From assembly GCA_034432795.1 (NCBI GenBank), contig DAOUBF010000035.1, positions 1-49,419 of the forward strand: DNA of 49,419 nt, read 5' to 3'. Within the stretch, counting starts at the first letter, position 1, and each line of letters starts with the position of its first letter. A model generated the notes under the pieces. It was not told where the DNA came from. It saw only the letters and a list, made by a program, of their open reading frames with translations, and did not search any database. This document shows positions 15,460 through 23,739 of the stretch, piece after piece. Source of the stretch: DAOUBF01 sp034432795 (lineage in GTDB: Bacteria > Chloroflexota > Anaerolineae > DSLN01). The position numbers were made by a program, and so were the translations under genes.

Positions 15460-15479
15460 CACCTATCTTGACACCTACC
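15456..15479. repeat. 12-base tandem repeat at the integrase stop (possible integrase site)
   Basis: TTGACACCTATC at 15456-15467 is followed directly by TTGACACCTACC at 15468-15479. It overlaps the integrase stop codon and lies where the right attachment site is expected. Tandem short repeats beside the core are typical arm sites of tyrosine integrases. The matching left end is outside the window, so the core cannot be fixed. Confidence 0.4.
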
Positions 15480-15601
15480 AGGAAAAGACGCCCTGGATAC
15501 AATGGAGAGGATGGGCCTGACTACCGCCAAATACAGGGTACGATAGGACAACGTGTTAAGATATAGGGGTAATGGATTTAATGGACGGCGAAAACTGACC
15601 C

Positions 15602-15630
15602 TTGCGCCTTTCATCACTTTCAGGTACAAT
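15602..15630 (+). promoter_or_regulatory. Promoter of rplI
   Basis: TTGCGC at 15602-15607 and TACAAT at 15625-15630 are 17 bases apart. The transcript would have a leader of about 29 bases, with AGGAAGGGAGA as ribosome binding site before ATG 15666. Confidence 0.6.
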
Positions 15631-15665
15631 GACTGCCGACGTTAGGAAGGGAGACGCACTTCGTT

Positions 15666-16226
15666 ATGAAGGTCGTATTGACGCAGGATATGCCTAAGCT
15701 GGGCCGCGCCGGCGAGGTCAAAAAAGTGGCCGACGGCTACGCCCGAAACTATCTCATCCCGCACGGGTTCGCCATCCCCGCCACGCCTGCCGCCTTGAAG
15801 CAGGTGGAAGAGATCAAGCGCCGCGTGGCCAAAGAGCAAGAACGCCTGGCCGCCGAACTGGCTCAAGTGGCTGCGCGCATCCAGGGCATGACCCTGACCT
15901 TCCATGCCCGTGCCGCCGAGAGCGGCAAGCTCTACGGCTCCATTACGCCCGCCCAGATCGTGGAGGCCCTGGCCGAACAGACCGGCGTTGAAATTGATCG
16001 GCGCAAGGTGGAGAGCGAGCCACTGCGTGAACTGGGGACGCATACAGTCAGAATCCGCCTCGCCCCTGACCTGCAGCCAGAGATCACCGTGGTGATCCTG
16101 CGCGAGGGCGAGGAGGCCCCGGCACCGACGTCAACCGAAACCACCGCGCCGGCACAGCCGGCGCTTTCAGCGGCGCCAACGCCTGAAGCCGAGGCGCTGG
16201 AACAGCCAGAGGGAACAGCAGCGTGA
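15666..16226 (+). CDS. rplI: 50S ribosomal protein L9
   Basis: This is L9, a 23S rRNA-binding protein of the large subunit. The conserved N-terminal domain is clear (MKVVLTQDMPKLGRAGEVKK and GYARNYLIPHGFAIPAT), followed by the long connecting helix (about residues 45-75) and the C-terminal RNA-binding domain (KLYGSITPAQIVEAL through HTVRIRLAPDLQPEITVVI). At 186 residues it exceeds the usual size of about 150 because of an acidic Ala/Pro/Thr-rich tail from about residue 152. The tail ends inside the start of the next gene, with GTG and TGA overlapping. It is the first host gene after the mobile element, which integrated just upstream of its promoter. Confidence 0.95.
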   Translation: MKVVLTQDMPKLGRAGEVKKVADGYARNYLIPHGFAIPATPAALKQVEEIKRRVAKEQERLAAELAQVAARIQGMTLTFHARAAESGKLYGSITPAQIVEALAEQTGVEIDRRKVESEPLRELGTHTVRIRLAPDLQPEITVVILREGEEAPAPTSTETTAPAQPALSAAPTPEAEALEQPEGTAA

Positions 16227-16597
16227 ACCTGTATGACTCCGAGCCGGAAGGCTATGAACCGGAGGGCGAAGATAGCCCGCTGATCCAATACCTCGTCGCT
16301 ACGGTCGGTTGTGCCGTCTGCGGCCAATCGTACACCGCCAAGGACATTGACATCTTGGACCATCGCGGTGACGCCTGGATCATTATGCTGGCCTGCCCGC
16401 ACTGCGGCACGCGGGGGCTGGTCCTGGCAATGGTCACGGACCGGGAGCAGCCGCGTGTGATCAGCGAACTGGACGAGGAGGAACTGGAAAGCTTCGCCGA
16501 TTTACCGCCGATCAGCGACGATGACGTGTTGGATTGGCACGAATTCCTGCGCAATTACGCAGGCGATTTGCATGGCCTGCTGAAGGCCACCGACTAG
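16223..16597 (+). CDS. Small zinc-ribbon protein coupled to L9
   Basis: This 124-residue acidic protein has two Cys pairs, GCAVCG (about residues 29-34) and CPHCG (about 58-62), that would form a zinc ribbon. An acidic C-terminus ends in DDDVLDWHEFLRNYAGDLHGL. The GTG start overlaps the rplI stop by four bases, so the two are made together. The Asp-Trp-His-Glu-Phe ending resembles small uncharacterised proteins encoded beside ribosomal or envelope genes in Chloroflexota. The function is unknown; the coupling suggests a link to ribosome or translation activity. Confidence 0.65.
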   Translation: MNLYDSEPEGYEPEGEDSPLIQYLVATVGCAVCGQSYTAKDIDILDHRGDAWIIMLACPHCGTRGLVLAMVTDREQPRVISELDEEELESFADLPPISDDDVLDWHEFLRNYAGDLHGLLKATD

Positions 16598-16669
16598 CGA
16601 TCCGTTGCCTGTGCCCGTCCGCTGCGTGGGGTGACGTGCCCGCAGAGGGCGGGTGATTAGATCATACCT

Positions 16670-17536
16670 ATGCGCGAACTGGGGCAGATCCTGCAGGAAG
16701 CTCGCGAAGCCAAAGGGGTTACGCTAGAAGAAGTTGAGAGCGCCACCCACATGCGGGTCAAGTTTCTGCGGGCGCTGGAGCAGGGCCAGCCGGAGGTCTT
16801 CCTTACGCCCCTGCAACTGCGCGGCTTCCTGCGCAACTACGCTACCTACCTGGGCCTGGACCCTGAACCCCTGCTGGAACGCTATATCCTGACCAACGGG
16901 AGCAAGCCGGTCCAGGTCCAGCCGGGTACGAATGGCGAGTGGCGGGTGCTGTTCCGCCATCCCGCCGACATCTCACGCCACCGCCCCTCCCTGCTGTCCT
17001 GGGACCTGCTCATTAGCATTATCATCCTGGCCGCCGTCGCTGGCTTCGTCCTGTGGTACGGCAGCCAACTGCTCAACGGCACAATGCCCAATCTCCCCTT
17101 CAACCTGGACGCGCTGGGACTGGCGCCGGCGGCCACTGCCACGAGCGCCCCCTTCCCGGCAGGGGCAGCACCTCAGCCCACCGCCGAAAGCCTGCCCACC
17201 GCCTCGCCTTCCGCCGAGCCGGGCCAGGAGGCCACCAACCCACCTGCAGCGTCTATCCCACCGGGCGTGGCCCAACTGGATGTCACCGCCACCGAGCGCA
17301 CCTGGGTGCGTGTCACAGTGGACGGCGCAGTCGCCTTTGAGGGCCTGTTAATGCCAGAAGAACACAGAACCTGGCAGGGGCAGCAAAGCATCCAGCTTTT
17401 GACCGGCAACGCCGCCGGCCTGACCGTCTCCTTTAACGGTCGCCCCCTCGGAACGCTGGGCGCGCGCGGCCAGGTGGTCCAGCGCACCTGGGCGCCCGCC
17501 GGTGAGGTCGCCCCTACAGCCACGCCCGCGCGCTAA
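16670..17536 (+). CDS. RodZ-like helix-turn-helix membrane protein
   Basis: This 288-residue protein has the RodZ layout. Its N-terminal helix-turn-helix (LGQILQEAREAKGVTLEEVE, THMRVKFLRALEQG, then LRGFLRNYATYLGLDP) is in the cytoplasm. One transmembrane helix (about residues 107-130, LLSWDLLISIIILAAVAGFV) follows, then a Pro/Thr/Ala-rich linker (about 150-195) and a beta-rich DUF4115-like domain (LDVTATERTWVRVTVDGA to the end). RodZ links MreB to the cell wall machinery; in this group it may act more generally in cell shape or envelope. The family is secure, the partner is not: no mreB is in the window. The next gene, rimO, begins 43 bases later. Confidence 0.8.
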   Translation: MRELGQILQEAREAKGVTLEEVESATHMRVKFLRALEQGQPEVFLTPLQLRGFLRNYATYLGLDPEPLLERYILTNGSKPVQVQPGTNGEWRVLFRHPADISRHRPSLLSWDLLISIIILAAVAGFVLWYGSQLLNGTMPNLPFNLDALGLAPAATATSAPFPAGAAPQPTAESLPTASPSAEPGQEATNPPAASIPPGVAQLDVTATERTWVRVTVDGAVAFEGLLMPEEHRTWQGQQSIQLLTGNAAGLTVSFNGRPLGTLGARGQVVQRTWAPAGEVAPTATPAR

Positions 17537-17579
17537 CCCGCCACCCACACCCAGACCAGGATATAAGGATGACCGGGAG

Positions 17580-18995
17580 ATGAACACTCGCCAACGCTTC
17601 TATTTGCTTTCCCTGGGCTGCGCCAAGAACACGGTAGACTCCGAAAGCATGGCGCAACTTCTGGCCGCCGCCGGTTATCGCAGCGTGACCTCACCAGACC
17701 GCGCCGAGGTGATGATCGTGAATACCTGTGGTTTTATTGGCCCGGCGCGCCAGGAGTCGCTCAACGCCCTGCGCGAACTGGCCGAGGCCAAGCGCCCCGG
17801 CCAGTTGCTTATCGCTGCAGGCTGTCTGCCCGCCCGCGTCGGTATGGCCCTCGCCCAGGAGGTCCCCGCCCTCGACGGTATCCTCAGCACGCGCCGCTGG
17901 ATGGACATCGTGGACCTGATTGCCCGGCTGCGCCAGCGCCCCCGGCCCGAACCCATCTACGAACTGCCGGAGGCCGGCGTTATCGGCAGCGACGAGCGCG
18001 ATGTACTCCGTGCAGCCGTCCAGGGGGCCAGCGCCTACCTCAAGATCGCCGATGGCTGTCGCCGCCCCTGCGCCTTTTGCAGCATCCCGCTGATCAAGGG
18101 CACAATGGTCAGCCGCCCGCCGGAGACCATCGTCGCCGAGGCCCGGCAACTCGTCGCCCTGGGCGTGAAGGAGATCATCCTCATCGCCCAAGACACGACG
18201 GACTACGGCCACGACCTGGGGATCAAAGATGGGCTGGCATATCTGATTGACCGCATCATTGAGGCCGCGCCGGAGGTCCGCTGGCTGCGCATCCTGTACG
18301 CCTACCCCGGCTACGTCACACCGCGCCTGATTGAGACTATGGCCCGCTATCCCCAGGTGTGCCACTACCTGGACATCCCGCTCCAGCACGGCCACCCACA
18401 GACACTGCGCCGGATGCGCCGCCCCAGCAACATTGAGTGGGTCTACCGCACCCTGGCCCGCCTGCGCGAAGCCATGCCCGACATCGCCATCCGCACCACC
18501 TTCATCGTGGGCTACCCTGGCGAAACCGAGGCGGAATTCCAGGCGCTGCTTGATTTCATGCGCGACCTGCGCTTTGACCGCGTGGGCTGCTTCACCTATT
18601 CCTACGAGCCGGGGACGCCCTCGGCGGACCTCCCGGACCAAATCCCAGAAGAGGTCAAAGAGGAACGGCGCGAACGGCTGATGGCGCTACAACAATCCAT
18701 CTCACTGGCCTGCAACCAGGCCCAGGTGGGCCGCACGCTGGACGTGCTCATTGAGGGGTACGGTAAGGGGATCAGCATCGGCCGGACCTACCGCGACGCG
18801 CCGGAGATTGACGGCCTGGTGCTTATCCCCGGCAGGCTGCCGGTGGGCGAGATGCTGCCGGTGCGCATTACCGGCGCAACCACCTACGATCTCATCGGCA
18901 CAGTGGAGGCACAGAGCGCAGGGGCAGGTGACACCAGGAACGGCAGGGCAGCATCACCGGCGATAGAGCCATCCGCCGGGACAATGTCAATGTAA
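17580..18995 (+). CDS. rimO: Ribosomal protein S12 methylthiotransferase RimO
   Basis: RimO is a radical-SAM enzyme that adds a methylthio group to an aspartate of ribosomal protein S12. The 471-residue protein has the UPF0004 domain with cluster cysteines C14, C50 and C82 (SLGCAKNTVDSE, VNTCGF, AAGCLP). The radical-SAM motif C160-x3-C164-x2-C167 lies in KIADGCRRPCAFCSIPLIKG, and a C-terminal TRAM domain ends near residue 440. The SLGCAKN opening separates RimO from MiaB. ATG 17580 was chosen because the conserved domain begins right after it; the frame is open further upstream. The last 30 residues form a low-complexity tail. Overlap of the upstream frame with the RodZ-like gene suggests one operon. 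Confidence 0.92.
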   Translation: MNTRQRFYLLSLGCAKNTVDSESMAQLLAAAGYRSVTSPDRAEVMIVNTCGFIGPARQESLNALRELAEAKRPGQLLIAAGCLPARVGMALAQEVPALDGILSTRRWMDIVDLIARLRQRPRPEPIYELPEAGVIGSDERDVLRAAVQGASAYLKIADGCRRPCAFCSIPLIKGTMVSRPPETIVAEARQLVALGVKEIILIAQDTTDYGHDLGIKDGLAYLIDRIIEAAPEVRWLRILYAYPGYVTPRLIETMARYPQVCHYLDIPLQHGHPQTLRRMRRPSNIEWVYRTLARLREAMPDIAIRTTFIVGYPGETEAEFQALLDFMRDLRFDRVGCFTYSYEPGTPSADLPDQIPEEVKEERRERLMALQQSISLACNQAQVGRTLDVLIEGYGKGISIGRTYRDAPEIDGLVLIPGRLPVGEMLPVRITGATTYDLIGTVEAQSAGAGDTRNGRAASPAIEPSAGTMSM

Positions 18996-19019
18996 ACCGG
19001 GCTTCAGCCCGGTACTGGG
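18996..19019. repeat. REP-like palindrome, copy 1
   Basis: ACCGGGCTTCAGCCCGGT with a flanking ACTGGG forms a short hairpin just after rimO. Related copies in the opposite orientation occur at 22766-22784 (right arm lost) and 25260-25282. It may act as a weak terminator or mRNA-stabilising element. Confidence 0.6.
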
Positions 19020-19070
19020 TTCGCCCCGCCAGCCCGATTTGACCCTCCATCCCACCAAAGGAGCAAAGCG

Positions 19071-20078
19071 ATGAGCAGCCTATATCCAGCCTACAAGGCG
19101 GATGAGAAGTTTAACGACGCGCAACTGAGGGCCTTTATCCAGGACATCCTCGCCACCCTGACCAGGCGGAAGTCGGCCAGCTCTCTGCTCTCCTATGAGG
19201 AGATCCGCTCGCATCTTAAGACATTGGAGGAGCGCCCTCGCGGCACCCAGCTTATCCCCATTGACCAGATCGTGGGCAGCGTAGGGCGCTACCGCGACTT
19301 CACCCGCGAGTTTTTGCCCCGCCGCGGCGCCAACCGCGAGCGTTGGAAGCAATTGGATGTGGCCATCAACCGCCTGCAAGACATCCCCCCCATTGAGGTC
19401 TATAAGATCGGTGACGTGTACTTTGTCAAGGACGGCAACCATCGTGTCTCTGTGGCCCGCGCCAATGGCTTCACGCACATTGAGGCCATCGTCACCGAGG
19501 TCCGCACCCGCGTCCCCTTCACGCCCGACATGGACCCGCAGGAGTTCATCCTGCGCGAGGAATACGCCGCCTTCTTGGAACGCACCCACCTGGATAAACT
19601 GCGACCGGAGCAGCACATCGTCTTCAGTACACCGGGGCGCTACGCCGAACTGCTGGATCATATCTCCGTCCATCGCTACTATCTGGGGATAGAGCAGAAC
19701 CGCGAGATCCCTTACGAGGAAGCTGTCACCAGTTGGTACGATAACGTCTACAAGCCCGCCGTGGAGGTCATCCGCCGCCGGGGGATTCTGCGCTATTTTC
19801 CGGGGCGCACCGAGGCCGACCTCTACGTCTGGGTCATTAAGTACCTGGGATATCTGCGCGAAGCCTACGATAACAGTGCCGACCTGGACCAAGCCGCAGA
19901 CGAACTGATTGAACTGGCAGAACTGGCAGAAGAAGTGACAGAAAAATCGCTGCCAGGCAAGGTAGTTGAGCCTCTGGTTAATGTGGTCAACGTGATTAAA
20001 GAGAAGGTGGAGGAACTGGCGGGCGCGGAGAAAGCCGGGGAACAACACCCATCTACACAATCACAGGATGAAGAATAG
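19071..20078 (+). CDS. ParB-like nuclease-fold protein
   Basis: This 335-residue cytoplasmic protein contains a ParB/sulfiredoxin-type fold: IPIDQIVGSVGRYRDFTREF, DIPPIEVYKIGDVYFVKDGNHRV as the family signature in which the GNHR residues contact nucleotide, and a helical C-terminal half. It lacks the helix-turn-helix of chromosomal ParB. The C-terminus is an acidic helix rich in Glu and Leu. Members of this type are found as single genes in Chloroflexota and Actinobacteria and have no agreed function. AAAGGAGC is placed eight bases before the ATG. A GC-rich hairpin follows the stop. Confidence 0.7.
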   Translation: MSSLYPAYKADEKFNDAQLRAFIQDILATLTRRKSASSLLSYEEIRSHLKTLEERPRGTQLIPIDQIVGSVGRYRDFTREFLPRRGANRERWKQLDVAINRLQDIPPIEVYKIGDVYFVKDGNHRVSVARANGFTHIEAIVTEVRTRVPFTPDMDPQEFILREEYAAFLERTHLDKLRPEQHIVFSTPGRYAELLDHISVHRYYLGIEQNREIPYEEAVTSWYDNVYKPAVEVIRRRGILRYFPGRTEADLYVWVIKYLGYLREAYDNSADLDQAADELIELAELAEEVTEKSLPGKVVEPLVNVVNVIKEKVEELAGAEKAGEQHPSTQSQDEE

Positions 20079-20105
20079 CCCCCGTTCCCATTAGGAAAAC
20101 GGGGG
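20079..20105 (+). terminator. Hairpin after the ParB-like gene
   Basis: CCCCCGTT at 20079-20086 pairs with AACGGGGG at 20098-20105 just after the stop codon. There is no run of T afterwards, so termination efficiency is uncertain. Confidence 0.45.
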
Positions 20106-20208
20106 TGCTCTGTTATAAACAGAGGGGAAAGGCGTTCCACGTTGGTGGACGCCCGGCAGCACGTCCACCAGGTGCGACGCCCAGCCGCCCGCCCAAGCCG
20201 CCCCGAAT

Positions 20209-20232
20209 CTGAAATGCACCTGTGCATTTCAG
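20209..20232. repeat. Perfect 11-base-arm palindrome
   Basis: CTGAAATGCAC and its exact inverse are separated by two bases. The core GAAATGCAC also appears near 49362, and GTGCATTTC near 33366, so it is a repeated motif of this genome. Confidence 0.5.
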
Positions 20233-20270
20233 TTCTATAGCGGGGTGTAGGCCGGATTTCCCTCCCCAGC

Positions 20271-20421
20271 GTAGGGCAGGTTTCCATACCTGCCCTGCTG
20301 CGGCGGCTATGGAAAGCCGCCCTACAGGCCTATACCTGCTGCCTGGCTCCCCGGCGTAGGGCAGGTTTCTATACCTGCCGCTCTACCGCGCTGCGGCGGC
20401 TATGGGAAGCCGCCCCACAGG
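20271..20421. repeat. Two tandem copies of a nested palindromic repeat
   Basis: Each unit (20271-20329 and 20356-20421) runs GTAGGGCAGGT, ACCTGCC, GGCGGCT, AGCCGCC and then CCCTAC or CCCCAC. Two small hairpins thus sit inside a larger one. The 475 bases between the ParB-like gene and the protease start hold only these repeats, the hairpins at 20079 and 20209, and the protease promoter. Confidence 0.6.
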
Positions 20422-20461
20422 CTCGCCATAGAATTGAAATACACCTAAATGCACCCCCAAC

Positions 20462-20489
20462 TTGACTATCAGGGGCTTGACAGTATACT
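20462..20489 (+). promoter_or_regulatory. Promoter of the S8 protease gene
   Basis: TTGACT at 20462-20467 and TATACT at 20484-20489 are 16 bases apart. The leader of about 58 bases carries AAGGAGGAA at 20541-20549 ahead of ATG 20554. Confidence 0.6.
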
Positions 20490-20553
20490 TAGGCCCTGGA
20501 CCAGCACATTGTGCCCCCCGGTGCAACCCAGATCAAGTCAAAGGAGGAATCCT

Positions 20554-22743
20554 ATGAGAACGCGATTATATCTTATCCTGGCCCTGATCCTGGCGATCAG
20601 CCTGAGCGCGACCGCCCAGGGGGCCAGGAACGGGGACCAAGGCTCAGGGAACGATGCCCCCTCCCCCGCCTTCCAGCCCCCGCTCTCGGACAAGATTGAC
20701 CCCGATGTCCTGGAACGCCTGAAGCAGGACGGCCAGGCCGATGTCCTGGTCCTGATGAGCGAGCAAGCCGACACCAGCGGCGCCAACACCCTCAAGACCA
20801 AAGAGGAAAAAGGTTGGTACGTGTACACCCAGCTTACCGAGGTCGCCAAGCGCACACAGGCCGACCTGCTCACCAGCCTGCGCGCCCAGAACATCCCCTA
20901 CCAGTCCTTCTGGGTCTATAACATGGTCCATCTCAGCGCGCCCGCCGACGTCATCGCCGCCATCGCCAGCCGCTCAGAGGTCCAGCGTATCGTCCTCAAC
21001 CAGGAGACCCAACTGGATGTCATTATCAGTCCGCCCCCGCCTCTCACCGAGCGCCTCTCCACCGTAGAGTGGAACATCGCCTGGATCAACGCCGATGATG
21101 TGTGGAATCAATTCGGCGTCACCGGCACAGGCGCAGTCGTCGGCGACCTGGACACCGGTGTGCAATGGGACCACCCCGCCCTCAAGCCCAACTATCGCGG
21201 TTGGAACGGCGTCACCGCCGACCATAACTACAACTGGAAGGACGCCATCAGCAATCAACCTGCCCCCTATGACGGTCACGGGCACGGCACGCACACCACC
21301 GGCACCGCCATCGGCGGCGATGGGCCTGGCCCCTTCCCCAATGACATCGGCGTGGCCCCAGGAGCCAGGTGGATGGCCTGTAAGAACATGACCAACAGCG
21401 GCAGCGGCTCCACGGCCACGTTCACCGCCTGCTTCCAGTTTGCCCTGGCTCCCACCGATCTGAACGGCCAGAACCCCCGTCCCGACCTGGCCCCGGACGT
21501 GGTTAACAACTCCTGGGGATACGCTGGCGGCAACAACTCCGTCTTCTACACCATCATCCAGAATCTGCGCAACGCGGGCATCTTCGTGGAGGTCTCGGCG
21601 GGGAACGAAGGCCCCGGCTGCGCCACGCTGCGCTCGCCAGGCGACTACAATAATGTGTTCACCACCGGCGCCACCGGCAATCGCACCGAGACCATCGCCA
21701 GCTATAGCAGCCGCGGCCCTTCGGACCTGTACCCCAGCATCATCAAGCCGGATGTGGTGGCGCCAGGCTCTAACATCAACTCCTCGTTGCCCGGCAACAC
21801 CTATTCGGGCGAGACCTGGAGCGGGACGAGCATGGCCGGGCCGCACGTGACCGGTCTGGTGGCGCTGATCATTTCGGCCAACCCCAGCCTGCGCGGCCAG
21901 GTCGCCCAGATTGAGAACATCATCCGCAACACCGCCTTCCCCACCGCCGTCACGGCCTGCAACACCAGCGGCGTGCCCAATAACGTCTACGGCTGGGGGC
22001 GCATTGACGCGCTGGCGGCGGTCCAGGCGGTCATGACCACGCCGACGCCCACACCCCCACCCGGCCCATCGCCGACGCCGACCTCCACGCCCACGCCGGC
22101 ACCCACGAATACCCCTGCTCCGCCCACGCCCACGCCCGCCGGCCGTTGTGCCAGCATCCCGCCCGATCCCTTCGGCTATCGTTGCGATGATACGGTGAGC
22201 CGGACATGGATCAACGGCACGACCAACACCGGCCTCACCGGCGATGACCAGACCGTTGTGCTGAGCCTGCCCTTCAGCTTCAACTTCTACGGCACGAACT
22301 ACACCTCGGTCAAGGTCAGCTCCAACGGCAACCTGCACTTCGGCCGCAGGAACACCGCCTACGCCAACGCCTGTCTCCCCGGCTCCACCTCCGGCCCCGC
22401 AGCGATGATCGCGCCGTTCTGGGATGACCTGTATCTACCGGCAGGGGGCGCGGTGTACTACGCGGTGACAGGCGCGGCGCCGAACCGGGTGTTCACCGTG
22501 GAGTGGCGCAATGTGCCGCACTATCCCGGCACCCCGTCCGGGGCAACGTTTGAGGTGCAACTGGTGGAGGGGAGCAACGACATCTATGTCCTGTACCAGG
22601 ACGTGGATTTCGGCAACGCCTCGTACAACGACGGTGCTTCGGCGACGGTGGGCATCCGTAACAACAATTACACGAGCGCGCTGCAATATAGCTGCAACCA
22701 GGCCGTCCTCGCCGCTGGCCGTGTGATCCGCTTCTATCGCTAG
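20554..22743 (+). CDS. Secreted subtilisin-like (S8) serine protease, bacillopeptidase F type
   Basis: This 729-residue exported protease has a signal peptide (about residues 1-23, YLILALILAISLSATAQG), an inhibitor-like propeptide (about 45-160) and a catalytic domain. The triad is D200 in VGDLDTGVQWDHP, H244 in GHGHGTHTTG and S426 in SGTSMAGPHVTG, with oxyanion N351 in EVSAGNEGP. A Thr-Pro linker of about 40 residues follows (from about 485). The C-terminal beta-sandwich (from about 530) contains FSFNFYGTNYTSVKVSSNG and FTVEWRNV, like domains seen on other secreted Chloroflexota proteases. ATG 20554 was chosen for its strong ribosome binding site and signal peptide. It probably degrades external protein for peptide nutrition. 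Confidence 0.92.
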   Translation: MRTRLYLILALILAISLSATAQGARNGDQGSGNDAPSPAFQPPLSDKIDPDVLERLKQDGQADVLVLMSEQADTSGANTLKTKEEKGWYVYTQLTEVAKRTQADLLTSLRAQNIPYQSFWVYNMVHLSAPADVIAAIASRSEVQRIVLNQETQLDVIISPPPPLTERLSTVEWNIAWINADDVWNQFGVTGTGAVVGDLDTGVQWDHPALKPNYRGWNGVTADHNYNWKDAISNQPAPYDGHGHGTHTTGTAIGGDGPGPFPNDIGVAPGARWMACKNMTNSGSGSTATFTACFQFALAPTDLNGQNPRPDLAPDVVNNSWGYAGGNNSVFYTIIQNLRNAGIFVEVSAGNEGPGCATLRSPGDYNNVFTTGATGNRTETIASYSSRGPSDLYPSIIKPDVVAPGSNINSSLPGNTYSGETWSGTSMAGPHVTGLVALIISANPSLRGQVAQIENIIRNTAFPTAVTACNTSGVPNNVYGWGRIDALAAVQAVMTTPTPTPPPGPSPTPTSTPTPAPTNTPAPPTPTPAGRCASIPPDPFGYRCDDTVSRTWINGTTNTGLTGDDQTVVLSLPFSFNFYGTNYTSVKVSSNGNLHFGRRNTAYANACLPGSTSGPAAMIAPFWDDLYLPAGGAVYYAVTGAAPNRVFTVEWRNVPHYPGTPSGATFEVQLVEGSNDIYVLYQDVDFGNASYNDGASATVGIRNNNYTSALQYSCNQAVLAAGRVIRFYR

Positions 22744-22765
22744 CGGGCCGGCAATTGCACTGGCC

Positions 22766-22784
22766 CCCAGTACCGGGCTTTAGC
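22766..22784. repeat. REP-like palindrome, truncated copy 2
   Basis: CCCAGTACCGGGCTTTAGC lacks the final CCGG arm and abuts the GTAGGGG palindrome at 22788. One repeat may have inserted into the other. Confidence 0.45.
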
Positions 22785-22787
22785 ATC

Positions 22788-22977
22788 CGTAGGGGCACGG
22801 CGCCGCCGTGCCCCTACGCCGCACCGTTTACGGTGCGGCGGCAATGAATTCAGGATATGGGGCAGCGGGGATAAAGCTCCAGCCTCGCCCAACGGCGCCG
22901 TTTACGGTGCGGTGGCCACGAATTGAGGACACGAGGCAACGAATTCAGGATATGGGGAACTCCACCGTAAACGGTGG
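22788..22977. repeat. Cluster of palindromes and direct repeats between the protease and lipB
   Basis: A 14-base-arm hairpin (22788-22801 with 22805-22818, GTAGGGGCACGGC type) is followed by an 11-base-arm hairpin built on CCGTTTACGG (22817-22840). A partial copy of the latter lies near 22900, and a third CCACCGT/ACGGTGG hairpin lies at 22962-22977. The 23-base direct repeat starting GGCAAYGAATTCAGG occurs at 22840-22862 and 22935-22957. The last copies run into the 3' end of lipB. Confidence 0.65.
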
Positions 22978-23676
22978 CGCTTCGGCCACCTGCATCTCAC
23001 AGCCAAACACCTCGCCGAATGCCGCGATCACGGCGGGGATCACCTCATCCACCGTCACCGGCCTGCCCAGCACGCGCTCAAGCGAGGTTACCCCCCGGTC
23101 GGGGATGCCGCAGGGAATGATACCCGCGAAATAACTCAAATCGGGGCAGACGTTCAGCGCGAAGCCATGGCTGGAGATGCCCCGCGCATTGACCCTGACG
23201 CCAATAGCGGCGATCTTCTCCCCGCCAACCCACACGCCGGTATAGCCGGCCACGCGCTCCCCCCGCACGCCGAACGTCGCCAACGCCCGAATGATCACCT
23301 CCTCTATATCGCGGAGGTAGCGCACATAATCCGCCTGGGGGATGCGGTCGCGCCCATCTTGGGGGCTGAGGGCAGCCAGCGCATAAGGGACCAGAATGAT
23401 CGGATAGCCGACGAGTTGCCCCGGCCCGTGATAGGTGATGTCGCCGCCTCGATCCACCCAATGGACGGAGACGCCCCGCGCCTGGCGTTCGGCCTGGTCC
23501 ATCAACAGGTGTTCCAGCTTGCCGCTGCGCCCCAATGTGTACGTGTGTGGATGTTCCAGGAGGAGGAGCGTGTCGCCGATGCGCCCCTCGGCGCGCTCAG
23601 CGACCAGCCGCTTTTGCAGCGCCCAGGCTTCAGCATAGTCCACCAGGCCCAGGCGGATCACGGTGCAAATGGACAT
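22945..23676 (-). CDS. lipB: Octanoyltransferase LipB
   Basis: LipB transfers octanoate from acyl carrier protein to lipoyl domains, the first step of lipoic acid synthesis. The 243-residue protein shows RGGDITYHGPGQLVGYPI, the lysine K154 in GVWVGGEKIAAIGVRV and the nucleophile C189 in YFAGIIPCGIPD. ATG 23674-23676 was chosen because GGGAGAAGAG precedes it and homologous sequence begins there. The final residues (PPFTVEFPIS) and the stop are encoded by the local repeat cluster, so the C-terminus appears to have been shaped by repeat invasion. The lipA partner is not in the window. cysS lies upstream on the same strand, 61 bases away. Confidence 0.92.
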   Translation of the reverse strand: MSICTVIRLGLVDYAEAWALQKRLVAERAEGRIGDTLLLLEHPHTYTLGRSGKLEHLLMDQAERQARGVSVHWVDRGGDITYHGPGQLVGYPIILVPYALAALSPQDGRDRIPQADYVRYLRDIEEVIIRALATFGVRGERVAGYTGVWVGGEKIAAIGVRVNARGISSHGFALNVCPDLSYFAGIIPCGIPDRGVTSLERVLGRPVTVDEVIPAVIAAFGEVFGCEMQVAEAPPFTVEFPIS

Positions 23677-23693
23677 ACTCTTCTCCCTATCAC

Positions 23694-23739
23694 GACGGAG
23701 GACGGAAGACGAATGAGCCTCCGTCTTCCGTCCTCCGTC
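23694..23739. repeat. 17-base-arm palindrome between cysS and lipB
   Basis: GACGGAGGACGGAAGAC at 23694-23710 pairs perfectly with 23723-23739 across a 12-base loop. It touches the cysS stop codon and may serve as a terminator or processing site, although it lacks a T run. Confidence 0.65.

Noticed and set aside
20554..22743. Long minus-strand frame opposite the protease gene (20974-22338)
   Set aside because: It is a GC-driven shadow rich in Gly, Arg and Ala, while the plus strand encodes a complete catalytic triad.
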